Shown here piece by piece: positions 45,001 to 52,141 of a DNA stretch of 60,608 nt. The translations under genes were made by a program, and so were the position numbers. The stretch covers positions 1 through 60,608 of the forward strand of contig JADLEX010000158.1 in NCBI GenBank assembly GCA_020845895.1. Direction: 5' to 3'. The notes beneath the pieces were generated by a model. That model did no database searches. It was not told where the DNA came from and saw only the letters and a list, made by a program, of their open reading frames with translations. Source of the stretch: Deltaproteobacteria bacterium (lineage in GTDB: Bacteria; Lernaellota; Lernaellaia; JACKCT01). Every line of letters starts with the position of its first letter. Position 1 is the stretch's first letter.

Positions 45001-45142
45001 CGGCATCATGTTCGCGAGCGCGCTGACGCTCGTCGTCATCCCGGTGCTCTACGATCTGCTCGCGCGCAACACCGGCTCGCCCGGAGAAGCCGCCGCCCGC
45101 CTCGCGAAACTCCACGAGGAAACCCCCGACAACGTGGGGTGA
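42026..45142 (+). CDS. RND efflux pump inner-membrane transporter (AcrB/HAE1 family)
   Basis: A 1038-residue proton-driven exporter with the full twelve-helix RND layout: N-terminal RRPVLAIVVNLLLVIFGVLSY, two large periplasmic loops and helices 2-6 and 8-12. The proton-relay Asp pair is in helix 4 (GMVVDDAIVVLENIHRR, about 400), and the family signature QIGIVMLIGLAAKNGILIVEF lies near 920. It should export hydrophobic or amphiphilic compounds from the inner membrane or periplasm through the adaptor encoded just upstream. Substrate cannot be read from sequence. Location directly after the giant radical-SAM gene leaves open that it exports that enzyme's product, but promoter independence is possible because 99 bp separate them. 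Confidence 0.95.
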   Translation: MFLSDVSVRRPVLAIVVNLLLVIFGVLSYLTLPLRELPDIDPPVVSISTIYTGASADIVEARITQPVEDQVSGIEGIRTIESVSRDGESQVSIEFNIDRDIDAAANDVRDRVGRIVDNLPEEANAPEIFKVDANNDVMMWLNFQSSTMDNLELTDYAERYLVDRFSVVDGVARVMVGGARRYSMRVWLHADALAARGLTVSDVEGALLRENVELPAGRIESVDREFTVRVARSYRAPDDFRGLALKRGEGGYIVRLGEVADVEFTAEDERSVLRGNGESMVGIGIIQQSTANAIAVADGVREVAIQVGTQLPEGTILAPSYDTSVFIRAAIREVYVSFFIAVVLVIAVIYLFLGNLRATLIPAVAVPVSLTAALIVLSVLGYSINLFTLLALILAIGMVVDDAIVVLENIHRRMELGEPAMLAAFRGTRQVGFAVVATTAVLFAVFIPIAFLTGNIGRLFVEFAFAMSAAIGFSGLVALTITPVMASRLLKPNTQGNWLTRRIDRDFERLQRAYRRLLEGALRRRGLVLLAGASTLGLIAWFMTVIPSELAPTEDRGAFIVVAKAPEGASFDYSMRMMTKVENILLPLLESGEVTRVLTRVPGGFGSTAVVNSGFGVVVMSLWEDRARTTQEVMAEITPKLGALTEGLAFPAMRQGLVRRGGFQPVQFVVGGSTYDEIARYRDILLDAARQNPGLSGVDADYKETKPQLLVDIDRDRAADLGVSLGDVGRTLETLLGTRRVTTMIERGEEYNVILAARDEDRASPADIFNNYVRSLTTGKLIPLSNLVRVRELAGAGELNRFNRFRAVTISANLNPGYTLGEALAFFEGVARDKLPTTAAIDYKGESREFKESSRSLYFVFALALVVVFLVLAAQFESFVHPFVIMLTVPLAVAGALGGLWIAGSTLNIYSQIGIVMLIGLAAKNGILIVEFANQLRDEGAEFTEALLRASALRLRPILMTALSTAVGAVPLVIAQGAGAGSRKTIGVVVFFGIMFASALTLVVIPVLYDLLARNTGSPGEAAARLAKLHEETPDNVG

Positions 45143-45263
45143 GGGCTCTACGGCACGACATTTTCGGATATGCTTTGCGTGGCACTCCGGCGTCGCATGG
45201 CGTGCTCGGACATCGGGCCGCCGCTCGAGTCCGTGTGTCGGTTCCCTCCGTCAGGATCGAACT

Positions 45264-46343
45264 ATGAAGAAAGAACTCGCGCGCACCGGTGGCCGTTCGG
45301 CGAAGAAAGAAATGTCGTCCAGGATCCTTCACGATCTGCGTTCGATGATCGAGTCGGCTCGGCAGCGCGCCGCGGCGGCGGTCAACGCCGAAATGGTTCT
45401 GCTCTACTGGTCGATGGGCGAACGAATCAAACGCGAACTCATCGGCGAAGGACGCGCCGCATACGGCGAGCAGATTGTCTCGACGCTGTCGAAGCAATTG
45501 TCAGCGGAATATGGACGCGGATTTTCGCGTCGGAACCTGTTCCACATGGTCAAATTCGCGGAGACGTTTCCGGACCGGCAAATAGTGCACGCACTGAGTG
45601 CACAATTGTCCTGGACCCACTTCCGGCAGATCATCTATCTCGACGATCCTCTGAAACGGGATTTCTACGCGGAGCTGTGCCGAGTCGAACGTTGGAGTAC
45701 CCGCACGCTGGAGGAAAAAATCAACCGCCTGCTCTTCGAGCGCACGGCCGTCGCGAAGAAGCCGGACGATTTGATCCGCCGCGAGTTGGCGGAGCTGCGG
45801 GAGGCGGATCGCATGACTCCCGACATGGTGTTTCGCGACCCGTACGTCCTCGACTTTCTCGACCTGAAGGAGACATACAGCGAGAAAGAGCTGGAAGCGG
45901 CGATCCTGCGGGAACTCGAAGCGTTCATCCTGGAGCTTGGCATCGGTTTTTCGTTCGTCGCGCGGCAGAAGCGCATCACCGTCGACCGGGAGGACTATTA
46001 CATCGACCTGCTGTTCTTCCATCGGAAAATGCGTCGGCTCGTCGCCATCGATCTCAAGCTGGACCGATTCAAGGCGGCCTACAAAGGCCAGATGGAACTC
46101 TACCTGCGGTGGTTGGAAAAGTACGAGACGCAGGACGGCGAGGACACTCCCCTCGGGCTGATCCTATGCGCTGGCAAGTCGAGCGAACACGTGGAGTTAC
46201 TGCAGCTGGAAAAATCCGGAATTCGCGTGGCCGAGTACCTCACCGATCTGCCGCCGCGCGATCTGCTGGAGAAGAAGCTGCATGAGGCCATCCATCTCGC
46301 GCGCGAGCGGATGTCGAGGCCGTCGCCAGTCGAGGACCGATAG
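45264..46343 (+). CDS. YhcG/DUF1016-type PDDEXK nuclease
   Basis: A 359-residue protein. The N-terminal DUF1016_N helical domain (about 10-170) shows LLYWSMGERI, YGEQIVSTLSKQLS, FSRRNLFHM and LSWTHFRQI. The C-terminal PD-(D/E)xK nuclease fold (about 200-350) has DYYIDLLFFHRKMRRLVAIDLKL, in which the separated Asp and the DLK form the active site, then YKGQMELYLRWLEKYE. This family occurs in restriction, defence and mobile contexts. It appears alone, between an RND pump and a penicillin acylase gene, and has more AT-rich codons than its neighbours, as expected for an acquired gene. No partner methylase or specificity gene is next to it. Confidence 0.88.
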   Translation: MKKELARTGGRSAKKEMSSRILHDLRSMIESARQRAAAAVNAEMVLLYWSMGERIKRELIGEGRAAYGEQIVSTLSKQLSAEYGRGFSRRNLFHMVKFAETFPDRQIVHALSAQLSWTHFRQIIYLDDPLKRDFYAELCRVERWSTRTLEEKINRLLFERTAVAKKPDDLIRRELAELREADRMTPDMVFRDPYVLDFLDLKETYSEKELEAAILRELEAFILELGIGFSFVARQKRITVDREDYYIDLLFFHRKMRRLVAIDLKLDRFKAAYKGQMELYLRWLEKYETQDGEDTPLGLILCAGKSSEHVELLQLEKSGIRVAEYLTDLPPRDLLEKKLHEAIHLARERMSRPSPVEDR

Positions 46344-46457
46344 TTCGCGAACCGTCCGTTCCCTTTTCACGTCGTCGCGTCGGATCTAATCTCACGTCCA
46401 TTCGGGATGAATCCCGTGCGTCCGGTCGCGGATGAAATTCCAATGGCGGGGGAATCC

Positions 46458-49019
46458 ATGCGGTGGGGAAAACGCGCGCGCGTCGTGGTTTTGGTGTGCG
46501 TGTTGGCGGCAGCGGTCGCCGGGTGCGAGTTGTGGGCGCTCGCGAAATACAAGTGGCAACCCGTGGAGCCCGCGCGCTCGGGCGAGTTCACGATCGAGGG
46601 CGTGCGAGAGCCGATCACCATCGTCTTCGACCGTTTCGACATCCCGCACATTGACGCGAAGAACGACGCCGACCTGTTTTTCGCGATGGGCTACCTGCAC
46701 GGTCGCGAGCGCCTCTTTCAGATGACCGTCATGCGCGCGCTGGCCTCGGGCCGGCTGTGCGAGCTGTTCGGCAATCAAAAGATCGTCGAGGGACCCGAAA
46801 CGGACGCGGTTTTCCCCGATCTGCTCACAACGGACAAGTGGTTTCGGATCGCGGGGTTGCGCCGCCACGCGGAGCGTGCCGCGACGCAGCTATCGGGCGA
46901 CGACCTCGCGACCGCGAATGCGTACGTGGCGGGCGTGAACGCCGCCGCCGCGCGCGAGCCGCTGCCGATCGAATTCACCCTGCTCGGCGTCGCTCCGGAG
47001 CCGTGGACGCTCGAAGATGTCTGGACCGTCGCACGTCTTCAGGCGTGGGCGCTGCAAACCAACATGGCGCAGGAGCTGATGCGCCTGTTGATGGCGGCGG
47101 AGCTGGGCGAGGAGGTCGCGCGCGAAACGTATCCGCTGCACGACTCGCCGGGGCCGCACATCATCGAGCGGACCGACCGCGACTATCGCGAGGAGTCGAA
47201 GACCTGGGCCGCTTCGCCCGCCGCGAAAGCCACGACCCAACCCGTCGCCGTGCCTCTGGCGAGTTCCTATCGAGATGCCGCCCTCGCCGCAGCGCAGATC
47301 GAAACCGGCGTGCGATCCGCGTGGGGTATGGCGCTGCCGGCCGCATCGAATAGCTGGACGCTCGGCCCGTCGCGCACGAAAAGCGGCGGCGCGCTCGCCG
47401 CGAACGACCCGCACCTGCAACACACGGCGCCCGCGACCTTCTACCTCGTGCATCAGCGCACGGGCGACCTCGACGCGATCGGCGCGACCATTCCCGGCGT
47501 GCCCTTCATCGTGCTCGGGCGCAATCGCGAAGTGGCGTGGACCGCGACGACGACCTTCGCCGACATGCAGGATTTGTATCTGGAAAAAGTCGATCCCACG
47601 GAGGCGCGGAACTACATCACGCCTACGGGAGCCGCGCCCTTCGTCATCGAGAACCAGACGATCCGCGTGAAGCGCGACGAGGGTGTGGGATTCGACGAAA
47701 TCCCGCTCGCGATCCGGCGCACGCGCCACGGTCCCGTCATCTCCGACGCGGCGGCAAATCTGCCCAAGGACGCCGAGCACGTCATCGCGCTGCGCTCCAC
47801 CATGGACGACGCCGGTGCGATGGGCGATGTGCTCGCGATGAAGAGCCTCGCCCGCGCGCGCAACGTGACCGAGTTTCGCGCCGCCTACACGCACATCGAG
47901 GTACCGGTTCAGAACTGGATGGCGGCGGACCGACATGGCGCGATCAGCTACTTTCCCGCGGGGCGCGTGCCGATCCGCGAGGGCTGGGACGGCACGAGCC
48001 CGGTGCCCGGCTGGACAGACGAATACGAGTGGCGCGGCTGGATTCCGGTCGATCGCCTGCCGCAGATCGAGAATCCCGCGTCGGGGCGCATCGTCACGGC
48101 CAACAACAAGGTCGTGCCGATCGGCGATTATCCGTGGCCGTTCAGTAACGATCCCATGCCCGCGTATCGCGCCGCGCGCATCGTGGAGATGATCGACGCC
48201 GCGCCCAAACACGACGCGACCGACGTGGCGCGGATGCAGATCGACACCTACGTGAAACAGGGGGAGCGGCTGCGTCCCTCGCTCGTCGCCGCGCTCATGA
48301 ACGACAAATGGAACGAGCGCGAAGCGGCGGCGCTCGCGCGGCTGCGCGACTGGAATCTGCGCGCCGACGTGGACGAGGTCGGCGCGGCCGTGTTCTTCGC
48401 GACGTATCGGCAGGCGTGGCGCATGGCGCTCGCAGACGATCTTTCGCCCGCGGTGTTCGACCTCGTCACGCAGGCCCTCTACGCCTACGGATTCTTCGAC
48501 CGGCTTTGGGACGAGTTCCCGAACGCGCGCGTCTTCGACGTGAAATCGACGCCGCAAAAAGAGACGCGCGACGACATTCTGCGCGCGGCGTTTCGCGCGG
48601 CGGTGGCGGAACTCGCCGAGGCGTTCGGCGACGACGTGAACGCGTGGACGTGGGGCCGCATGCACCAGCTCACCTTCGAGCACCCGATGGGCAGCGCCGC
48701 ACCGCTAACGTCGCTCGTCAACGTCGGCCCGCGCCCGATTGCCGGCGCGCTCGACGCGGTTTTCGCCGAGGCCGGGCTCTTCCTCGGCAAGGGTAAGATC
48801 AAGGTGAATTACGGCCCCGTGTTTCGCATGGTGCACGATTTCGGCGATCCCGACGCGGGCGGCATGGTGCTCGACCTCGGTCAGTCGGGCCGCCCGGGCA
48901 CGTCCACCTACGCGAACGGCGTGGAACCGTGGAGCCGCGGCGAACTGTGGCCCGTGTCGATGGATGGGGCGAAATACAACGAAGGCGCGCTGGGAACGTT
49001 GACGATCGGGCCGAAATGA
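46458..49019 (+). CDS. Penicillin acylase family protein (Ntn hydrolase)
   Basis: An 853-residue exported precursor. The signal ends AAAVAGC, a plausible lipobox. The alpha-chain region has ITIVFDRFDIPHIDAKN and AMGYLHGRERLFQM, typical of the family. The nucleophile follows in ASNSWTLGPSRTKSG, where the Ser (about residue 297) would become the beta-chain N-terminus after autocleavage. The ANDPHLQ and VAWTATTTFADMQD segments of the active site are present. Relatives cleave amide bonds of beta-lactams, N-acyl-homoserine lactones or aminolipids. Substrate here is unknown. ATGs at 46407 and 46443 are open, but 46458 directly precedes the basic signal peptide and has GGGGGAA upstream. It is convergent with the radical-SAM gene, 9 bp away. 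Confidence 0.88.
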   Translation: MRWGKRARVVVLVCVLAAAVAGCELWALAKYKWQPVEPARSGEFTIEGVREPITIVFDRFDIPHIDAKNDADLFFAMGYLHGRERLFQMTVMRALASGRLCELFGNQKIVEGPETDAVFPDLLTTDKWFRIAGLRRHAERAATQLSGDDLATANAYVAGVNAAAAREPLPIEFTLLGVAPEPWTLEDVWTVARLQAWALQTNMAQELMRLLMAAELGEEVARETYPLHDSPGPHIIERTDRDYREESKTWAASPAAKATTQPVAVPLASSYRDAALAAAQIETGVRSAWGMALPAASNSWTLGPSRTKSGGALAANDPHLQHTAPATFYLVHQRTGDLDAIGATIPGVPFIVLGRNREVAWTATTTFADMQDLYLEKVDPTEARNYITPTGAAPFVIENQTIRVKRDEGVGFDEIPLAIRRTRHGPVISDAAANLPKDAEHVIALRSTMDDAGAMGDVLAMKSLARARNVTEFRAAYTHIEVPVQNWMAADRHGAISYFPAGRVPIREGWDGTSPVPGWTDEYEWRGWIPVDRLPQIENPASGRIVTANNKVVPIGDYPWPFSNDPMPAYRAARIVEMIDAAPKHDATDVARMQIDTYVKQGERLRPSLVAALMNDKWNEREAAALARLRDWNLRADVDEVGAAVFFATYRQAWRMALADDLSPAVFDLVTQALYAYGFFDRLWDEFPNARVFDVKSTPQKETRDDILRAAFRAAVAELAEAFGDDVNAWTWGRMHQLTFEHPMGSAAPLTSLVNVGPRPIAGALDAVFAEAGLFLGKGKIKVNYGPVFRMVHDFGDPDAGGMVLDLGQSGRPGTSTYANGVEPWSRGELWPVSMDGAKYNEGALGTLTIGPK

Positions 49020-49028
49020 CGTCGAAAC

Positions 49029-50081
49029 TCAGTCCAGAAACCGCTCCATCGCCTCGGGCGTGAAGACGCGGAACGCGCACGTGTCGCACGGACCGTCCTT
49101 GTGCGGCAGTCCGTACAGGCGCGCGCGGGCGTTCTGCGCCGCGGGGGCGTTCCACAAGGTCGCGCCGTCCTGCCGGTCGAGGTAACCCAGCTCGATGCGA
49201 TGCGTGCCGCCCGCGAACATCGCCGAGCAGCAGCCGAACGCCGCGCCGTCGTGGCGGATCATCATCAACTCCAGCGGCTGCTCGCACTCGTGCACGCCAG
49301 AGGTGGGCGGCAGACGCAACGATACCCCCGTCGCGACGGCGCGTTCGCGCGCACGGTGGAACGCGGCGATGAGTTCGCCCTCGGGCAGCGCGAGCGCGGA
49401 GTTGCCCGCATGGGCGCGCGTATAGAGCTTCTCGTGCATCACGTACACGTCGGCCACGTCGTGCGCGGCCGCGAGATCGACGATGGCCGCGAGTTGGTGC
49501 GCGTTGCGCCGCGTGAGCGTCACGTTGAATGCCGCGAGCGAGTCGGGCGCGGCGGCGCGCAGCAGATCGACGCGCGCGAGCAGATCCGCCAGCGCCACGC
49601 CGCGCGTCTCGCGCAGATGCTCGTCGGTCGCCGCGTCGAGCGAAAACAGCACGCGGCCGACGCGGAGCTCACCCAACGTCGCCACGCGGCGCTCGTCCAG
49701 AAACGACGAATTCGTGATGATCTCGGTGAAGCATCCCTCGTCCGCCGCGAGACGCAAAATCGCGTCGATGTGGCGGCCCAGCAGCGGCTCGCCGTAGCCG
49801 CCGATCAACACGCGCTCGGCGGCGCGCAGCAGCGGGCGCAGATTCGGGAACGCGGCGGGGTCGAAATCGCCCGCGCGATTCGTGCGCGGATTGTAGTAAT
49901 TGCGCGCGCAGCTCGCGCACTCCAGGTTGCAGCGGTTCGTCGCCTCGATCTGCACCTGCAGCGGCAGACTCGCGAGACGCACGCGCCGTTCCTTTCGCTC
50001 GCGGTCGCGCAGGTCGCAATTTTTGCGCTTCACCGCGCCCTGGGATTCGGGCGCGTCGGTAATGGCTTCGGCGGTGTTCAT
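49029..50081 (-). CDS. Radical SAM/SPASM-type protein coupled to an ABC ATPase
   Basis: A 350-residue radical SAM enzyme with IEATNRCNLECASC (Cys of the SAM cluster at about 51, 55, 58), GGYGEPLLGRH and an SLDAATDEHLRETRG strand. This is the MoaA/SPASM type that modifies peptides or cofactors. The C-terminal part has further cysteines (HECEQ, FGCCSAMF, GPCDTCAF near the end), expected to bind auxiliary clusters. The start codon overlaps the stop of the upstream ABC ATPase gene by 4 bp (ATGA), so translation is coupled. No precursor-peptide gene was seen nearby. Substrate might be a glycan- or lipid-linked group, given the Wzt-like partner. Confidence 0.85.
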   Translation of the reverse strand: MNTAEAITDAPESQGAVKRKNCDLRDRERKERRVRLASLPLQVQIEATNRCNLECASCARNYYNPRTNRAGDFDPAAFPNLRPLLRAAERVLIGGYGEPLLGRHIDAILRLAADEGCFTEIITNSSFLDERRVATLGELRVGRVLFSLDAATDEHLRETRGVALADLLARVDLLRAAAPDSLAAFNVTLTRRNAHQLAAIVDLAAAHDVADVYVMHEKLYTRAHAGNSALALPEGELIAAFHRARERAVATGVSLRLPPTSGVHECEQPLELMMIRHDGAAFGCCSAMFAGGTHRIELGYLDRQDGATLWNAPAAQNARARLYGLPHKDGPCDTCAFRVFTPEAMERFLD

Positions 50082-51313
50082 GTCATGTCGAGTTTATCGA
50101 GGGTGAACACGCACGGGCTGTAAGCCAACCCCGCCCCGTGCTCGCGTTCCTGATCGATCGTGATGATGAACTGGTAATCGCGTGTGTCGTAGGGGGCTTT
50201 CGCGACCCAGCTCGGGTACTCGTCGGGCCACAGGCCGACGTTGGCGTAGTAGTCGCCGCCGAGCAGGTTGAGCGATGCGAAGCGCATCTCGATGTCGTAC
50301 ACGCCGTCGATGTGGCGGTAGTGCTGCTGCAACCGATAATTGTTCACGCCGCCCACCAGCAGGCCGTCGTTGCGGAAAAACTGGACGCGCAGGCACGGGT
50401 CCGGCAGAGCGCCCTTGGTGCGAAATCGCATCTTGCACACCATCACGTCGCCGGGGCGAAAGTGCGTGCGCGCGTGGCCGAGCGCGTCGAGAAAACGGAT
50501 GTCGAGGATCTCGGCGCCGCCGACCTTTTCGACGGGCGGCTGGAGCACCGGGTCCTTGACGATCGGCGCTTCGATACGCGCGAACCGGCGCTCGCAGTCC
50601 TCGACGTAGGCCTTGATGATGTCCTCGGTGCGGCCGACCATCGCGGCCTTGCCGTCTTCGAGCAGCACGAGCCGGTCGCAAAACGTCGCCACGTCCGAGA
50701 GGTTGTGGCTCGTGATGACGATGGTTTTACCGCCGTCGCGAAAATCGCGGATCGCCTTGATGCACTTGCGCTGAAACAGAAAATCGCCGACGGCGAGGAT
50801 CTCGTCCACCACGAGCACGTCGAAGGGAATGTGGATCGCGACGGAAAACCCGAGACGGATCTGCATGCCGGTCGAGTACGTCTTGAAGGGGTGCTCGATG
50901 CGATCGCCGAGGCCGGAGAATTCGACGATGCGCGGCATCAGATCGCGCGCCTCGGTCGGCGACAGGCCGTGCAGCGAGCACTTGGAGAGCACGTTTTCGA
51001 CGCCCGAGAAATCGCCGTTGAACCCCGTGCCCGGATCGAGGATGTAGCTGACGCGCCCCTCGACGCGCACCTCGCCCGACGTGGGGTGCGTAGTGCCGGC
51101 CAGCACCTTCAGCAGCGTGCTCTTGCCCGAGCCGTTGTCGCCGATGACGCCCAGGCACTCGCCGGACGCGACGGAAAGGCTCACGCCGGCCAGCGCCCGC
51201 TTGGAGTCGTGGTACGACTTCTGCCCGAGCACGAGCACTTCCTTGAGCCGCTGCCCGCGCCGCGAATAGATCTGGTAGTCCTTGACGAGATTCTGGACTT
51301 CGATAACCGCCAT
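50078..51313 (-). CDS. Wzt/TagH-like ABC transporter ATPase with C-terminal substrate-binding domain
   Basis: A 411-residue cytoplasmic ATPase for export of polysaccharide. It has Walker A GDNGSGKST (about 58-66), YSTGMQIRLGFSVA as the signature region, Walker B VLVVDEILAVGD and the H-loop TSHNLSD. The extra domain (about 260-411), with FFRNDGLLVGGVNNY and PDEYPSWV, looks like the beta-sandwich of Wzt that recognises the capped O-antigen end. The Wzm-type permease usually encoded alongside is absent here, so it must be elsewhere. An in-frame GTG precedes the chosen ATG at 51313. It is cotranscribed with the downstream radical-SAM/SPASM gene, suggesting that that enzyme modifies the exported glycan or its carrier. 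Confidence 0.9.
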   Translation of the reverse strand: MAVIEVQNLVKDYQIYSRRGQRLKEVLVLGQKSYHDSKRALAGVSLSVASGECLGVIGDNGSGKSTLLKVLAGTTHPTSGEVRVEGRVSYILDPGTGFNGDFSGVENVLSKCSLHGLSPTEARDLMPRIVEFSGLGDRIEHPFKTYSTGMQIRLGFSVAIHIPFDVLVVDEILAVGDFLFQRKCIKAIRDFRDGGKTIVITSHNLSDVATFCDRLVLLEDGKAAMVGRTEDIIKAYVEDCERRFARIEAPIVKDPVLQPPVEKVGGAEILDIRFLDALGHARTHFRPGDVMVCKMRFRTKGALPDPCLRVQFFRNDGLLVGGVNNYRLQQHYRHIDGVYDIEMRFASLNLLGGDYYANVGLWPDEYPSWVAKAPYDTRDYQFIITIDQEREHGAGLAYSPCVFTLDKLDMT

Positions 51314-51402
51314 CACGCCCGTTTCGATCAGGTTCGCGCCAGCATAGCGGACGGGCGCGCGCGCCCGCTAGGGGGTTGCGAAAGGAGGCGTTCCGATCGC
51401 TC

Positions 51403-51431
51403 TTGAAGGTACAATATATAAGTTGTAGGAT
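51403..51431 (+). promoter_or_regulatory. hicA promoter with embedded operator palindrome
   Basis: TTGAAG (51403-51408), a 17-bp spacer and TAGGAT (51426-51431). TACAA (51410-51414) and TTGTA (51423-51427) form an inverted repeat with an 8-bp centre that fills the spacer. The ATG is 7 bp after the -10, which predicts a leaderless transcript. No ribosome-binding site is visible. Confidence 0.5.
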
Positions 51432-51437
51432 GCGGGC

Positions 51438-51632
51438 ATGAGGGTGAGGGATCTGATCCGCGAACTCGAGCAACGGGGCTGGCACCTCGACCGCATCAAA
51501 GGTTCGCATCACGTCCTTCGCCATGAGCAATCCACCCGACCGGTCGTCGTGCCGGTGCACGGCAGCGAGATCTCGAACTTCAAGGCGCAATTGATTTTGA
51601 AACAGGCGGCGGATGCCTTGAAGGGAAGATGA
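51438..51632 (+). CDS. hicA: HicA-family mRNA-interferase toxin
   Basis: A 64-residue protein of the HicA fold (dsRNA-binding-like): VRDLIRELEQRGWHLDRIKGSHHVLRHE, with the catalytic His in GSHH, and VPVHGSEI. HicA toxins cleave mRNA and halt translation, and are neutralised by HicB. The gene precedes hicB by 44 bp, the usual toxin-first order. There is no Shine-Dalgarno sequence and the predicted promoter is almost at the start codon, so translation may be leaderless and weak. Confidence 0.9.
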   Translation: MRVRDLIRELEQRGWHLDRIKGSHHVLRHEQSTRPVVVPVHGSEISNFKAQLILKQAADALKGR

Positions 51633-51676
51633 GTGCGATGTGAGGACCGCCGCGGCGGGACCGCGAGGAGCGAGCG

Positions 51677-52126
51677 ATGAACGACATCACAGGATACTGG
51701 GCCGTTCTCTACGAGGACCCGGAAGACGGGACCATCGTCGTCGAATTTCCCGACCACCCGACGGTCATCACATACGGAAACGATCGCGAAGACGCGATCG
51801 AAATGGGCCGGGAAGCTCTGAACGCGGCGCTCGAATCCGACTACGATCGCCACGTATCGCTGCCGGTACCGTGCAATAAGCCTCGCGCGAAGAAGGGTCA
51901 GGAGTTCGTGTTCATCTCGCTCGAACCCGAGGTGCGCACGGCCTTTCTCGTCCGCGGATGGCGCGAGGCGAGTGGCCTCAGCCAGTCTCAAATGGCGAAA
52001 CGGATGGGCATTTCCACGCAGGCATACCAGCGTATGGAGCGCCCGGGGCGGTCCAACCTGACCGTTGCCACGCTCGATCGGATCGCGCACGCCGTCGGAA
52101 AGCGACTCGTCCTGCACGCCGAGTAG
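51677..52126 (+). CDS. hicB: HicB-family antitoxin with HTH domain
   Basis: A 149-residue protein. The N-terminal HicB RNase-H-like half (about 8-65) has VEFPDHPTVITYGNDREDAIEMGREAL. The C-terminal XRE-type helix-turn-helix (about 95-140) has LSQSQMAKRMGISTQAYQRME. HicB binds HicA and represses the operon through the HTH, presumably at the palindrome before hicA. GAGGAG precedes the ATG. It is convergent with the next gene, 15 bp away. Confidence 0.9.
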   Translation: MNDITGYWAVLYEDPEDGTIVVEFPDHPTVITYGNDREDAIEMGREALNAALESDYDRHVSLPVPCNKPRAKKGQEFVFISLEPEVRTAFLVRGWREASGLSQSQMAKRMGISTQAYQRMERPGRSNLTVATLDRIAHAVGKRLVLHAE

Positions 52127-52141
52127 GCGGTTCGCCTTCGA

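Noticed and set aside
38417-45115. A 2232-codon open frame on the minus strand, antisense to the radical-SAM and RND genes
   Set aside because: It is Arg/His/Asp-rich with no domain, and is explained by the reverse frame of GC-rich genes with few stop codons. Both plus-strand genes have clear family motifs.
46458-49019. Unusual residue before the catalytic Ser of the penicillin acylase
   Set aside because: Ala precedes Ser here, but the residue at this cleavage position is not strictly conserved in the family, so it is not remarkable.
50078-51313. Complete polysaccharide ABC exporter
   Set aside because: Only the ATPase is present. No Wzm-like permease with six helices is found on either side.
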